Positions 34,314-42,950 of a stretch of DNA of 64,000 bases are shown piece by piece. Under the pieces are notes generated by a model. It searched no databases, was not told the origin of the DNA, and worked only from the letters and a program-made list of their open reading frames with translations. The stretch comes from JAKZVK01 sp965248255 (GTDB taxonomy: Bacteria > Acidobacteriota > Terriglobia > Bryobacterales > UBA6623). The stretch is from positions 1-64,000 of the forward strand of contig CBDFIW010000003.1 in assembly GCA_965248255.1 (NCBI GenBank). The letters run 5' to 3'. Both the position numbers and the translations under genes were made by a program. Each line of letters opens with the position of its first letter. The first letter of the stretch is position 1.

Positions 34314-34712
34314 ATGAGGCTTATTAGTAGTAGGCAGAGATACTTTGACTTAACTATTGCCAATTCACTATTTCTCATTCATACAGCGTTTGCTATTCTT
34401 GTTCTAGTGGGATGGGCGATTCCTAGTGTGTCTTACATTTATTTCCCCGTGTTGATTGCGTCCCTTGTTTCAGAATTAGTATTAGGTCACTGCGTGCTAA
34501 CAAGGTGGGAATTTGATATCAGGAAACGACTCTATCCGACTTTGCATTACGAGCATTCATTTCTCATCCATTATGGCAGTAGGTTGCTTCGTATTAAGAG
34601 CTCGGACAAATCCAGCAAGAAGTCGACCAAATGTGGAGGATATGCGTTTGTATTAATCCTACTTTCATCTTTAGCTTTAAGTGTAGTCTTTCGTTTATTT
34701 ACGGAGAAATAG
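34314..34712 (+). CDS. Small membrane protein, AT-rich and probably foreign
   Basis: A 132-residue protein from ATG 34314; the frame is open upstream to 34161 but the added residues look non-coding. Two or three hydrophobic helices are visible: IANSLFLIHTAFAILVLVGW, SYIYFPVLIASLVSELVLG and a C-terminal YAFVLILLSSLALSVVF. Between them HCVLTRWEFDIRKRLYP and SFLIHYGSRLL resemble a family of short hypothetical membrane proteins I cannot name with confidence. Codons such as TTA, ATA, AGG and AAA are frequent, quite unlike the GC-rich neighbours, so recent transfer is likely. No ribosome-binding site is obvious. Function unknown. Confidence 0.6.
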   Translation: MRLISSRQRYFDLTIANSLFLIHTAFAILVLVGWAIPSVSYIYFPVLIASLVSELVLGHCVLTRWEFDIRKRLYPTLHYEHSFLIHYGSRLLRIKSSDKSSKKSTKCGGYAFVLILLSSLALSVVFRLFTEK

Positions 34713-35659
34713 AAAGAGGACGAAGCCCTTTTCTGAGCGGCGGGGAGCTGTGAGGATAATCGCGCCGTTCTCGCGCGTTTCGTGCCCGGCGTTCGCCAGG
34801 CAGCGCTTCACAGCAGTGGGAGACGCAGCCGGAAGGCCGGCACCTCCCGGGTTAGGGTTCAACCTGGGATATCGGTGGGGATATCGGTGACAGTCAGGGA
34901 TAGCGAGCGGCGGCCGGCCCCGGCGCGGTCGAAGAACCACCACCACAATCGGCGATGTGGCACATGGCGAGACGGGTAAAGGCGTCCCGGCCAGCAACCC
35001 CGGGATTTCGGGCGGGACGTTTCAGCGTTCGCGAGAGGACACGAAAAAGCGGTTAGCCTTTCTTGCTCGGGCGAAAACCTATCTGGCGGACTGCCAACGG
35101 CCTCACAGGGTAGGTCTCATTGACGTAGAGCTTGCCGCTATGCGTGCGCTCGTATCCACTGCTCCGGTCTACCGTGATCCTAGTCTAGATGGTGAGCGTC
35201 CCCGTCGCAGTTCTACTTTGATTCCAGAAGGTCGAGAATCGCTCCTGTGGGCGTGAGTCCTGCGTTCTTGGCCTCCGAGACGTCATCTCGCTTCTCCCTG
35301 TAGGGTTCCGGCGCCTTCTCGCCTTCACCCGACCTGCCCCCCCGCTCCGGACAGCACGTCGCCGGATCGCACGTCATTCCGGTGGCCTCCGCGATCCGGG
35401 TCATGTCCTCGTCAGTTATCCTTCGCCGGCCCAAGCGGCCCTTCTTGCCCATCAGGGTCCCCCGCGCCCCGAATACCACGTCCTTTCGCGCTGAACCCTG
35501 CACTTTTCCTCCGCCGGTAGGCGCCAGTGTTCGTCCATCGTCTCGCGCAGATCCGTAGGTGACCGTTGGGGTGGAAGGGTCGCAGTAGGGAGGCTGGTTG
35601 CCAAACGCTCCCCCGCACAGATCCGAGCCCGAACTTGGGTGGCAGTTCGGGGCAGTTCG
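34713..35659. other. Degraded gene-poor stretch
   Basis: About 950 bases with only short frames on both strands. A small tandem repeat (GGGATATCGGT twice at about 34865–34890) and GCAGTTCGGG in direct duplicate at about 35640–35660 are visible. The minus-strand frame 35213–35503 could encode a small hydrophilic protein but has no recognisable motif. The stretch probably holds remnants of an accessory element. Confidence 0.45.
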
Positions 35660-36068
35660 GGTCCATTCCAGTCACAAGAGCGCGCCCTCGTCGCCCTCGG
35701 CGAAATGCCGCTCCACCGCCACCGCCGCCCGCAAGGCACGGGTCGGCGACCGCACTCTCCGCCGCTGGCTACACGAGGACGCGCGGTTTCAAGTCAGGCT
35801 ACGGCAACTCAGCCAACAATCCCTCGCCCACGCCACCCTTCGCCTGCACACGGGTGCCTCTGACGCCGTCGAAATGATGTTCGCTCTCATCGAATCGCCT
35901 CAGCGTGTCGAAAGCGCTCGTGTCACCCTCGTGCGCACCGCACTCCACTTCGCCTTCCGCACGGGTGCCGACAGCGATCTCACCGGCCGCATCGCCGCCC
36001 TCGAAGCCGCCTCGGGGGAGAACGCAAGGCCCTGCCTGCCCGCCGCAACCAGGGCAAAACCGAGATGA
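35660..36068 (+). pseudogene. Small helix-turn-helix (terminase-small-subunit-like) protein, frameshifted
   Basis: The first segment (SQERALVALGE) lies in one frame and the remainder in another: TATAARKARVGDRTLRRWLH, EDARFQVRLRQLSQQSLAHA and RIAALEAASGEN. Together they form a known small architecture: a helix-turn-helix of the kind A..AGVS.RTLRRWL, a long helix, and a terminal coiled coil. Such proteins occur in phages and integrative elements. The frame break lies at about 35705. The product may be inactive. It precedes the exosortase cassette but is not obviously part of it. Confidence 0.55.
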
Positions 36069-36149
36069 AATGAGGAGGTTCGCCACCTCGGGAGTGAGCT
36101 AAGCTCCTGGCGCACGCTGACTTACCAGGCCACGTCGGTAGGGCCGACC

Positions 36150-36488
36150 TTGCAGCGAAATCCGACCTCGGCGGGTTCCACCAAGAGCACCCAGGCTCTC
36201 CAGCTCAACCGTCTGATTCACGAGAGGACGCGGCTTGCCATCGTGAGCGTCCTCGCGGTCAACGATTCTCTCAGCTTCACGGAACTGAAGGACATGCTGC
36301 AAATCACCGACGGCAACCTCAGCGTGCACGCCCGCAAGCTCGAGGACGCCCTCTATATCGAGTGCTCGAAGACCTTCGAGAAGCGTGTCCCGAAAACCAC
36401 GTACCGGTTGACGCGAACCGGCCGGCGCGCACTGCAACGCTATCTGGACCATATGGAGGCTCTGATCGAAGCAACGCGGGCCCGCTAA
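36150..36488 (+). CDS. Winged-helix transcriptional regulator (HTH_27/MarR-like)
   Basis: A 112-residue protein reading LIHERTRLAIVSVLAVNDSL, SFTELKDMLQITDGNLSVHA, RKLEDALYIE and TYRLTRTGRRALQRYLDHME. This is the PF13601-type winged helix: a helix-turn-helix (FTELKDMLQITDGNLSVHARKL) and a wing ending in YRLTxxGRxAL. It contains no visible ligand domain. The start is a TTG at 36150 with no clear Shine-Dalgarno sequence, so the N-terminal 20 residues are uncertain. It ends 21 bases before the cis-prenyltransferase and probably regulates the exosortase cassette that follows, as an autoregulated first gene; that is inference. Confidence 0.8.
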   Translation: MQRNPTSAGSTKSTQALQLNRLIHERTRLAIVSVLAVNDSLSFTELKDMLQITDGNLSVHARKLEDALYIECSKTFEKRVPKTTYRLTRTGRRALQRYLDHMEALIEATRAR

Positions 36489-36509
36489 AATTTTTTGGAG
36501 ATTTACTTT

Positions 36510-37346
36510 ATGAGACAAAGTACTTGGCAAGAGTCGCCACTGCATGTGGCCATCATCATGGACGGCAACGGCCGCTGGGCTGCGGCGCGGGGCCGGCCGC
36601 GGGTCGAGGGCCATCGCCGCGGCGCAGATGCCGTCCGCCGCACCGCCGAGGCCGCCCCCGGCCTCGGCATCGGCACGCTGACCTTGCACGCGTTTTCCTC
36701 CGACAACTGGAAGCGGCCTGCTCGCGAGGTGGGCGCGCTGATGAAACTGTTCCGGCGACACCTGCTCGTGGAATCGGCACGCTGCGTCGAGCGGGGCATC
36801 CGCGTCAGCGTTATCGGGCGGCGCGACCGGGTCGATCGAGCGCTGGTGTCCGTGATCGAGCGTACGGAAACGGCGACTTTGCGCGGCAGGGCTTTGCATC
36901 TGCGCATCGCCGTGGATTACTCGGCAAGAGGCGCCGTTCTCGCCGCGGTGCGTTCTCTGAAAAGCCACGTCAACGTTACGCGAGCAACCTTCACCAAGGC
37001 CCTCGCTGCTGCAGCCAAGGCCGACGAAGCGACCCCCGACGTAGACCTTCTCATTCGCACGGGAGGCGAGTTGCGGCTCAGCGATCTGTTGGGTTGGGAG
37101 AGCGCCTACGCGGAGCTGGTGTTCAGCCAGAAGATGTGGCCGGACTTCGATGCTGCGGACCTCGCGGCCGCCGTGGCGGAGTTCCGGAAGCGCGATCGAC
37201 GCTTTGGAGGACTGCCGAACGGTTACACGCTGGTCGCCCGTGCGCAGATGTCCGCCGCCGGTACGACCCGAAACGGCTTCAAACCAGCGATCAGTGACCG
37301 CCACGGAAAGGAAACCCGATCAAGCAATGAACACCATCAGCCGTGA
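36510..37346 (+). CDS. UppS-like cis-prenyltransferase
   Basis: About 278 residues. HVAIIMDGNGRWA holds the catalytic Asp18 and the P-loop-like Arg. TLHAFSSDNWKRP and DLLIRTGGELRLSDLLGWES followed by AYAELVF…WPDF are the other undecaprenyl diphosphate synthase signatures, including the Arg pair and Glu that bind isopentenyl diphosphate. NYGGR is replaced by DYSAR, and the sequence is more diverged than a housekeeping UppS, so it looks like a specialised paralogue. It makes a C55-type lipid carrier or a shorter/longer variant. The start ATG 36510 follows TTTGGAGA. It overlaps the VIT gene by 20 bases. A dedicated lipid supply for surface anchoring or glycosylation by the cassette is inferred. 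Confidence 0.88.
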   Translation: MRQSTWQESPLHVAIIMDGNGRWAAARGRPRVEGHRRGADAVRRTAEAAPGLGIGTLTLHAFSSDNWKRPAREVGALMKLFRRHLLVESARCVERGIRVSVIGRRDRVDRALVSVIERTETATLRGRALHLRIAVDYSARGAVLAAVRSLKSHVNVTRATFTKALAAAAKADEATPDVDLLIRTGGELRLSDLLGWESAYAELVFSQKMWPDFDAADLAAAVAEFRKRDRRFGGLPNGYTLVARAQMSAAGTTRNGFKPAISDRHGKETRSSNEHHQP

Positions 37347-39792
37347 CACTGAAACAGCACCAGAGACCTCACCGAAGACTCCACTCGAGACGTTTCGATT
37401 CGAGCTTCGTCCTCCACCTCCTAGACCACGCTGGCCAAAGACGCCCAACCGCAAATCGGCGGCAGTACTCGTGTTCGCCGGACTATTTGGAATTGTCCTA
37501 CCTGCGGCAACGGTGGCCATCGAGCTGTACACCCGAATGTGTGCCGAGACCTTCTTCGACCCGATACCGACCCTCTGGCATGCCGTGCTGGCGGCCCTTG
37601 TGCCAGCCGCGAATCTCGCGTTGGTTTGGGCATTGATTCGGGGAAATACGAAACGGCCAGGCGCGCTCTTCCTCGCGAATGGGGTCGCGATCGGCGTCTC
37701 GGGCTTCTATGCACTTCTGTTCCTCCCGCTCGCTCCGCTAGCCGCGGTGGCCGTGGTGATCTACGGCTTGGGGTTGTTGCCGTTCGCTCCACTGTTTGGT
37801 CTCATCTCCGCCCTGATGCTGCGCCGCGCCCTACGACGCCAAGTTGAAACGAGCGGCCCTGCCCGTGCGACGCCCAGTGCAATGCCCCGGGTATGGCGCG
37901 GCATTGCGCTGGCGGCCGTGGCGATGGTCTTAGTGGAACTACCGGTGGCCACGACGCGCGTAGGGATGCACTGGGCAGCGTCATCGACTGCCGAGGATCG
38001 CTCGTCGGCCATACGATTCCTGCGGACGTTCGGCAGTGAGGAAGTCTTGCTGTGGGCGACCAGCGCTAGGCGCGGACGCGGATTGGACTTGGTCGGGGTA
38101 CTGTTTTCTTTCGCGGATCCAGTCTCCCCGGTCAAGGCGAAAGAGATCTACTATCGCGTCACCGGACAAACGCCCCAGGCGCACACTTCTCCGGGCGTCC
38201 TGTTTCCTGACTTCGACCCCGAGCAGGGAGGCAGCACTGTGGGCAACCTCTTGCCGGGTCTGAGCCTGGCTGAGTCTCGTCTCGACGGCTCGATCGACGC
38301 CGGTGCCGGCCTTGCCTACTCGCAGTGGACGATGGTGATCGCCAACGCCGAACCCGTGCAGCGCGAAGGCCGCGCGCAGCTCAAGCTTCCGGCCGGGGCC
38401 GTGGTCTCGCGCGTCACGCTCTGGATCAACGGAGAAGAGCGAGAAGCCGCCTTTGGGCCACGAGCCCGCGTGCGAGAAGCATACGAGCGGGTCGTCCGCG
38501 CAGCAAGAGATCCTCTTCTGGTCACGACCAACGGCGCCGACCGTGTTCTCATCCAGTGCTTCCCGGTTCCCGCGCAAGGTGAGATGAAGATTCGAATCGG
38601 GATCACCCAGCCACTCGAAAGCCGTGACCGTGGGACATTGCTGTTCAGTTTCCCCCACTTCACCGAAAGGAACTTCGGCGTCGGTGCGGATGCGAGCGGG
38701 CTGGAGCATCAGGTCTGGATTGAGGCCGATTCCGAGATCGCGCCACAGCATGATCAGTGGACTGTCGAACGGTTTCCCGACGGGGCCTTTGCCGTTCGTG
38801 GATCTCTCGAGGACTCGGCCCTGCGGCAAGCAGCCTTGACGATTTCCAGTGATCCGGCGGCGGAGCACGCTGCAGTTTGGACGCCCGACCCTCTAGCGCC
38901 CGAAACTCACGTCATTCAACAGCGGTTCGAACGAACAGAGCCGCGGGCTCCCGAGAAGGTCGTCGTGGTCATTGACGGGTCCGTCGCGATGCGCCGCTTT
39001 CTGCCGCACATCACCGATGCTCTTTCCGCGATGCCGCGGACGTGGAAGACCGACGTGCTGGTCGCGACCGACGAGGTGCAACAACTCGACGACGCCTCCG
39101 ATTTAAGGAACATCCAACTCGAAGGCGGCACCGACAACGTACCGGCGTTGCAGCAGGCGTATCGGTTGGCGACGGTGAGCCGCGGCGCTGTGATCCTGTG
39201 GGTGCACGGCTTCCAGCCGGTGCTCATGGATAGGACCGACGGCATGCGGCAAAACTGGGAGCGTCGGCCCGGGCAGGTTCCCCTTTTCGCTATCCAGGGG
39301 CCGGCCGGTCCGAATCGCATCCTCGAGAGCCTGGACGGCATCCCGGAGGTGCAGTCCGTCACGCGGACGGCGAACCTTAGCGCAGACTTGCTGAATCTGT
39401 GGGCCCGTTGGGCCGGAGAAACAGCGGAATGGGTACCTGTTCGTCAGAGGCGGTCAAGAGGTGAGGTGAGTCAGCCGGAGTTGGGACAGCGAACCTCCCC
39501 GCACCTGGCGAAGCTCTGGGCAGCGGATGAGGTGGGGAGGCTGTCGAAGTTAGGCGCTGCGGATCAGGCGCGGGCCGCCTCCCTTGCCACTTCTTACCAG
39601 ATCGTCACTCCGGTTTCCGGCGCGGTGGTCCTCGAGACGCAGACACAATACGACCAAGCCGGGCTGCAACCGGCCGATCCGGCGAACGTTCCAACGATCC
39701 CCGAGCCCGAGGTTTGGGCTCTCATGCTGATTCTCACCTTGCTGTTGGGGTGGCAAATGCTCAGAGGGAGGGGAGCTTGGAAGAGCGCCTGA
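37327..39792 (+). CDS. Membrane VIT-domain protein with C-terminal PEP-CTERM-type sorting signal
   Basis: About 821 residues from ATG 37327. Residues 40–210 hold about five hydrophobic helices (AAVLVFAGLFGIVLPAATVA, LWHAVLAALVPAANLALVWA, YALLFLPLAPLAAVAVVIYG). A VIT domain follows (YSQWTMVIANAEP…LKLPAGAVVSRVTLWINGEE plus RARVREAYERVV), then a von Willebrand A-like domain with a degenerate metal site (VVVVIDGSVAM). The last 30 residues read IPEPEVWALMLILTLLLGWQ plus MLRGRGAWK: a PEP motif, a hydrophobic helix and a basic end, which is the PEP-CTERM sorting signal cut by exosortases. The exosortase gene starts within this one, so this is very likely its dedicated substrate. Function of the mature protein is unknown. 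Confidence 0.85.
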   Translation: MNTISRDTETAPETSPKTPLETFRFELRPPPPRPRWPKTPNRKSAAVLVFAGLFGIVLPAATVAIELYTRMCAETFFDPIPTLWHAVLAALVPAANLALVWALIRGNTKRPGALFLANGVAIGVSGFYALLFLPLAPLAAVAVVIYGLGLLPFAPLFGLISALMLRRALRRQVETSGPARATPSAMPRVWRGIALAAVAMVLVELPVATTRVGMHWAASSTAEDRSSAIRFLRTFGSEEVLLWATSARRGRGLDLVGVLFSFADPVSPVKAKEIYYRVTGQTPQAHTSPGVLFPDFDPEQGGSTVGNLLPGLSLAESRLDGSIDAGAGLAYSQWTMVIANAEPVQREGRAQLKLPAGAVVSRVTLWINGEEREAAFGPRARVREAYERVVRAARDPLLVTTNGADRVLIQCFPVPAQGEMKIRIGITQPLESRDRGTLLFSFPHFTERNFGVGADASGLEHQVWIEADSEIAPQHDQWTVERFPDGAFAVRGSLEDSALRQAALTISSDPAAEHAAVWTPDPLAPETHVIQQRFERTEPRAPEKVVVVIDGSVAMRRFLPHITDALSAMPRTWKTDVLVATDEVQQLDDASDLRNIQLEGGTDNVPALQQAYRLATVSRGAVILWVHGFQPVLMDRTDGMRQNWERRPGQVPLFAIQGPAGPNRILESLDGIPEVQSVTRTANLSADLLNLWARWAGETAEWVPVRQRRSRGEVSQPELGQRTSPHLAKLWAADEVGRLSKLGAADQARAASLATSYQIVTPVSGAVVLETQTQYDQAGLQPADPANVPTIPEPEVWALMLILTLLLGWQMLRGRGAWKSA

Positions 39793-40568
39793 GACAGCCT
39801 CTCGTGTTGCTGCTCCTTCAGTTACTCGCCTTCTGGCCGGTCTGGAGATGGTATGCCGCCCGCGTTACCGACGGCTCGGATGACCCTTGGTGCCTGGTGG
39901 CGCTCTTGACGTTTGTCGCGTTGCTATGGAGGAGTGATGGGAACCACGATCGCTTCACCGGGCCCCTCTGGCTCCCGGCTGTGCTGGCCGTGTTGTACGT
40001 AGCGGCCGCGATCACGCTCCCGCCGATCTTCAGTGCCGTGCCGGCGGTACTCGCTGTCGGGTCGACACTTCTCTACTACCGGCATGGGTGTCTCTTCCAC
40101 CTGGGCAGGTGGGGCCTGCTTGTGCTGTCGCTGCCGCTGTTTGCGTCGCTTCAGTTCTACCTGGGGTACCCCCTGCGCTCGGTGGCCGGCGCTCTGGCCG
40201 CCTGTCTTCTCAATCTGACCGGGTTCGGAGTGGTCGCTGAGGGGACGGTGCTCAACTGGGGCGGGCAACTCGTTGAGATCGACGCTCCGTGTAGCGGCGT
40301 CAAGATGCTGTGGGCGGGCGGATATCTGGCTTGCGTGCTCGCCTGCCTGCACGACTTGAGGGCCGGCCGGGTGGTTGTTCTTGGGGTCGGCGCCGCTGTG
40401 TGCGTCATCTTGGGGAACGCGTTACGGGCGGCTGCTTTGTTCTACCTCGAAGCGGATGTCGTGCAGCTCCCGGGTTGGTCGCATAGCGGGGCGGGGATAC
40501 TCGTGTTCGCTGTGATGGCGATGCTGATTCTCCAGTTCGCCGGGCGGCTTCGAGCGGAGGCGGCGTGA
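39777..40568 (+). CDS. Exosortase (dedicated to the upstream VIT/PEP-CTERM protein)
   Basis: About 263 residues with 7–8 hydrophobic helices. The catalytic triad is visible: Cys172 in DAPCSGVKML, Arg217 in GNALRAA and His236 in WSHSGAGI, as in the exosortase/archaeosortase family. Exosortases cleave PEP-CTERM tails in the membrane and transfer the protein to an unknown anchor. The chosen start is a TTG at 39777 with AGAGGGAGGGGAG directly upstream, giving a 16-base overlap with the VIT gene; the frame is open to 39714. The stop overlaps the next gene's GTG (GTGA). With a single target gene beside it this resembles the dedicated subtypes; I cannot assign a letter subtype. Confidence 0.88.
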   Translation: MEERLRQPLVLLLLQLLAFWPVWRWYAARVTDGSDDPWCLVALLTFVALLWRSDGNHDRFTGPLWLPAVLAVLYVAAAITLPPIFSAVPAVLAVGSTLLYYRHGCLFHLGRWGLLVLSLPLFASLQFYLGYPLRSVAGALAACLLNLTGFGVVAEGTVLNWGGQLVEIDAPCSGVKMLWAGGYLACVLACLHDLRAGRVVVLGVGAAVCVILGNALRAAALFYLEADVVQLPGWSHSGAGILVFAVMAMLILQFAGRLRAEAA

Positions 40569-41200
40569 GGAGCACCATCGTGTTATTGGCAACCCTGCTT
40601 GTGGCCGCGGTCGCGCCGTTCTTCGCGGTTTCTCCCGACGGTGCGAGCCGGACGGTCCTGTTTCCCGGATGGATGAGCCACTGGCAGGGCGAGCCCCTGC
40701 AACGCTTGCCGCTCTCGGACCGCGAGGCGCGATTCGCCAACGGCTTTCCCGGCAAGATCGCGCGCTTCACCGATGGCGAGCGGCAGTACGTGATCCGTTG
40801 GGTGCACCGCAAGACAAGACAGCTTCATCCTGCGGTGGACTGCTTCCGCGGATCCGGATACTCCATCCGGCCTGCGCCGGTCCGAATCGACACCGTGGGC
40901 GAACGTTGGGGTTGTTTCGAGGCGGCTCGGTCCGGCGAGACACTTGATGTTTGCGAGCGCATCTTTGATGATGCCGGCAACTCGTGGAGCGATGTGTCGG
41001 CTTGGTATTGGGCCGCGGCCTTAGGGCGCAGCGACGGTCCGTGGTGGGCGGTCACGCGCGTTTCAGCCAGGTCTTCTGAAGCCCAAGAAGGCCCACCCGG
41101 CACTCAGAGCCGCAGGCGTCTCCTGCCCCATGTGGCGCACATCGCCAGACCTGCCGTGTCGGTACTCGTACCGACACCGGGTTTCATCTCTCCGCGGTAG
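40565..41200 (+). CDS. EpsI-like exosortase-associated protein
   Basis: A 211-residue protein starting at a GTG that overlaps the exosortase stop. Residues 1–22 are a membrane anchor or signal (STIVLLATLLVAAVAPFFAV). The centre (VLFPGWMSHWQG … QYVIRWVHRK … LHPAVDCFRGSGYSI … DVSAWYWAAAL) resembles EpsI/DUF3485 proteins, in which a HPPxVCL/HP..C..GSGW block with a conserved Cys follows the anchor. EpsI domains are found fused to, or next to, exosortases in exopolysaccharide loci. The last 40 residues are less like the family. It completes the five-gene cassette; no reaction is known. Confidence 0.75.
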   Translation: MRSTIVLLATLLVAAVAPFFAVSPDGASRTVLFPGWMSHWQGEPLQRLPLSDREARFANGFPGKIARFTDGERQYVIRWVHRKTRQLHPAVDCFRGSGYSIRPAPVRIDTVGERWGCFEAARSGETLDVCERIFDDAGNSWSDVSAWYWAAALGRSDGPWWAVTRVSARSSEAQEGPPGTQSRRRLLPHVAHIARPAVSVLVPTPGFISPR

Positions 41201-41321
41201 GCCGCGACCGGTCAACAGCCCCGGCGCCAAGTTCCGCGGCAAAGCTGCGGGCTTTGTTCAAGCAGGCACTCCAGCGACCGGTGGGCGGGAGTGTTGAGGA
41301 GCGGGCGGCCCGTGCCGGCGG

Positions 41322-42110
41322 TCAAGTATTGTCGTCAAGGCCGTTCGATACGCCGAGGTTTTGCGCCTGGCCGGGCAGGCGGGCACGGCATGTCGTGCCC
41401 CTACATTGTGAACAGCAGCGCTCGACGCCGACCGTGGAGTGAGGGTTGGGGCGGAAGCCGATCGGGCGGCTGGCGGTCTGCGCTACCGCGGCGGGTGGCT
41501 CGTAGCGGGTCGGTTGCGGTTCCAGCGGATCGGGGGTGTTGTAGGGGTCCGGGTCGGTGACGCTCGGACGGTGGATGGCCCCGGTCTTGGGGTCGATGTT
41601 CTCGCGGTAGCGGGCTTCCTCGGCCCGCAGTTTCCCGATCATGTTCAAAGCCCGCAGCTGGTTGCGGCTCATGTGCGTTTGGTAGCGGGCCAGGTTGGCC
41701 AGGGCTTGGGTGCGGTCGGCCATGCTCTTGCCCAGAAGCTGGTTCTCGCCGTCGCGATCGGGGAGGATGGTGTCGGGGGCCCATTTCCTGGTGTCACGGT
41801 TGGTGTACGCATGTTGGTGGCTGACCAAACCGGCTTCGATGCGGGTGATGCGGCGCAGACGCCACTCGGCGTCGGCGATCTGGCGCACGAGGGCGAATTC
41901 GATGGCGTTCTTGGGGAAGATGTTCTCTTCGAGTAGTTGGAATTGGCGGTCGTACTCTGCGGGGTCCTCGTCGGCCATGACGGCGTCACGGGCGAGGAGG
42001 CCGTGCTTGAGGCCGTTTTGTGAGGAGCGGGCTTTGCCTTCCTCGGTGCGGGGACCGGTGGATTTCTTGGCGTTTTGACGGTTCGCCTTCCGTTGTGCTT
42101 CTGTTGCCAT
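41322..42110 (-). CDS. Conserved hypothetical protein with NAxKSTGPRT…HGL motif
   Basis: About 262 residues from ATG 42110, chosen because GGAGGAAC lies just upstream. The N-terminus (ATEAQRKANRQNAKKSTGPR, then TEEGKARSSQNGLKHGLLAR) is a hallmark of a large acidobacterial/planctomycete family of unknown function; a helical region (FALVRQIADAEWRLRRITRI) follows. No enzyme motif is visible. The final ~40 residues (SQCRGTTCRARLPGQ and on) are encoded by a copy of the dispersed GC palindrome at 41371–41405, so the original end may have been replaced. A terminator-like hairpin stands between promoter region and ribosome-binding site. Confidence 0.7.
   Translation of the reverse strand: MATEAQRKANRQNAKKSTGPRTEEGKARSSQNGLKHGLLARDAVMADEDPAEYDRQFQLLEENIFPKNAIEFALVRQIADAEWRLRRITRIEAGLVSHQHAYTNRDTRKWAPDTILPDRDGENQLLGKSMADRTQALANLARYQTHMSRNQLRALNMIGKLRAEEARYRENIDPKTGAIHRPSVTDPDPYNTPDPLEPQPTRYEPPAAVAQTASRPIGFRPNPHSTVGVERCCSQCRGTTCRARLPGQAQNLGVSNGLDDNT
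41371..41405. repeat. Dispersed GC-rich palindrome (GGGCACGGCATGTCGTGCCCC type)
   Basis: The arms GGGCACG and CGTGCCC are inverted around GCATGT and end in CCCCTAC, like the cores at 15889, 33915, 45170, 45300, 50381 and 51922. It lies inside the 3' end of the STGPRT-motif gene. Confidence 0.6.
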
Positions 42111-42129
42111 GATTGTTCCTCCAGAAAGC

Positions 42130-42157
42130 AAAAAGCCGCGCGGGTGGTCCGCGCGGC
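42130..42157 (-). terminator. Intrinsic terminator or attenuator upstream of the STGPRT-motif gene
   Basis: On the minus strand the 9-bp perfect stem GCCGCGCGG/CCGCGCGGC (loop of five) is followed at once by TTTTT and, about ten bases later, by the Shine-Dalgarno GGAGGAA of the gene starting at 42110. A strong stem plus U-run is an intrinsic terminator. Its place in the leader, in the direction of the gene, suggests attenuation rather than the end of another gene. A second GC stem (42164–42181) lies just upstream. Confidence 0.6.
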
Positions 42158-42950
42158 CGTTGTGCCGGCCAATGGGCCGGCGGTCTTCACTTTCAGGATA
42201 GCGGTGGGAGGTGCGGGTGGAGGTGACGCGGTTGGGTAAGTGGTTGGAAATGCGGGAGATCGGGATTTGAAAGTTCCGTGACTGAAATGAGTCAATGCCG
42301 CGGATCTCAAAAAACGGAGACCCGCGTCACGCGCTAGGAGTGAAAAGCCGCGCGGACGCACTCACCTGGTGTCGGAGAGCGCACGGCTCAAACGCCCCTG
42401 CCGGGCTGTGGACTGTCGGGGGCGGTTCACCCCCAGCTTGCGCGGGGGGCTACTGTCTCCTGCCCCTGCCGGGGCGTAAGGCGGTTTTCAAGGCCGTGCT
42501 TCGTTGTGTGGGGGCGGGACAAGAGCCGAGCGGGGCTCGGCTCGGCACGCCACGGGCGCGCGCCACGTTGAATGGTAGTTGCGGCGATGAGCGGCGGTCC
42601 AACGCCCCTTCGCGGCTAGGCGAGGACTCGGGCTTGCAAAGGGCTCCGTCACCTTTGGCTTCTTTGGCCCGTGAGGGAGGCTCCCGTCTACCCTGGCGCA
42701 ACCACCGTGTCGGACGGCCCCGCCGCTTCCCCTTGCCCCGGGATTTTTCTGAGGGCTCTGCTTCCTGGGGCTTGCGCCCCAGGCTAGTATTAAAGCGCCG
42801 CTGCGCGGCTTGGAATCGTATCTCTCTCGGCGGGGGAGGCCCGCGCCACACGGCACCCCGTTCTGCTGCGCAGGCCAAGCCCACCCCAAGCAGCGACACG
42901 AGTGTCGAGTGCGGCGGACGTAGGCGCCACCACCTGCACCCTCAACAGCG
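42158..42950. other. GC-rich stretch without a recognisable gene
   Basis: About 790 bases between two divergent-to-convergent minus-strand genes. Long frames exist on both strands because of the high GC content (for example 42295–42960), but their residue composition is Arg/Gly/Pro/Ser-rich and shows no motif or ribosome-binding site. A perfect stem GCCGGCC/GGCCGGC is at 42164–42181. Confidence 0.5.

Noticed and set aside
35213..35503. 96-codon minus-strand frame with a Cys-rich patch
   Set aside because: No recognisable family or ribosome-binding site and it lies in degraded DNA; kept only as a possibility in the gene-poor stretch entry.
37150..37326. Upstream extension of the VIT-domain protein inside uppS
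   Set aside because: The residues are an out-of-frame reading of the conserved uppS end; the ATG at 37327 with GGAAAGGAAA upstream is a better start.
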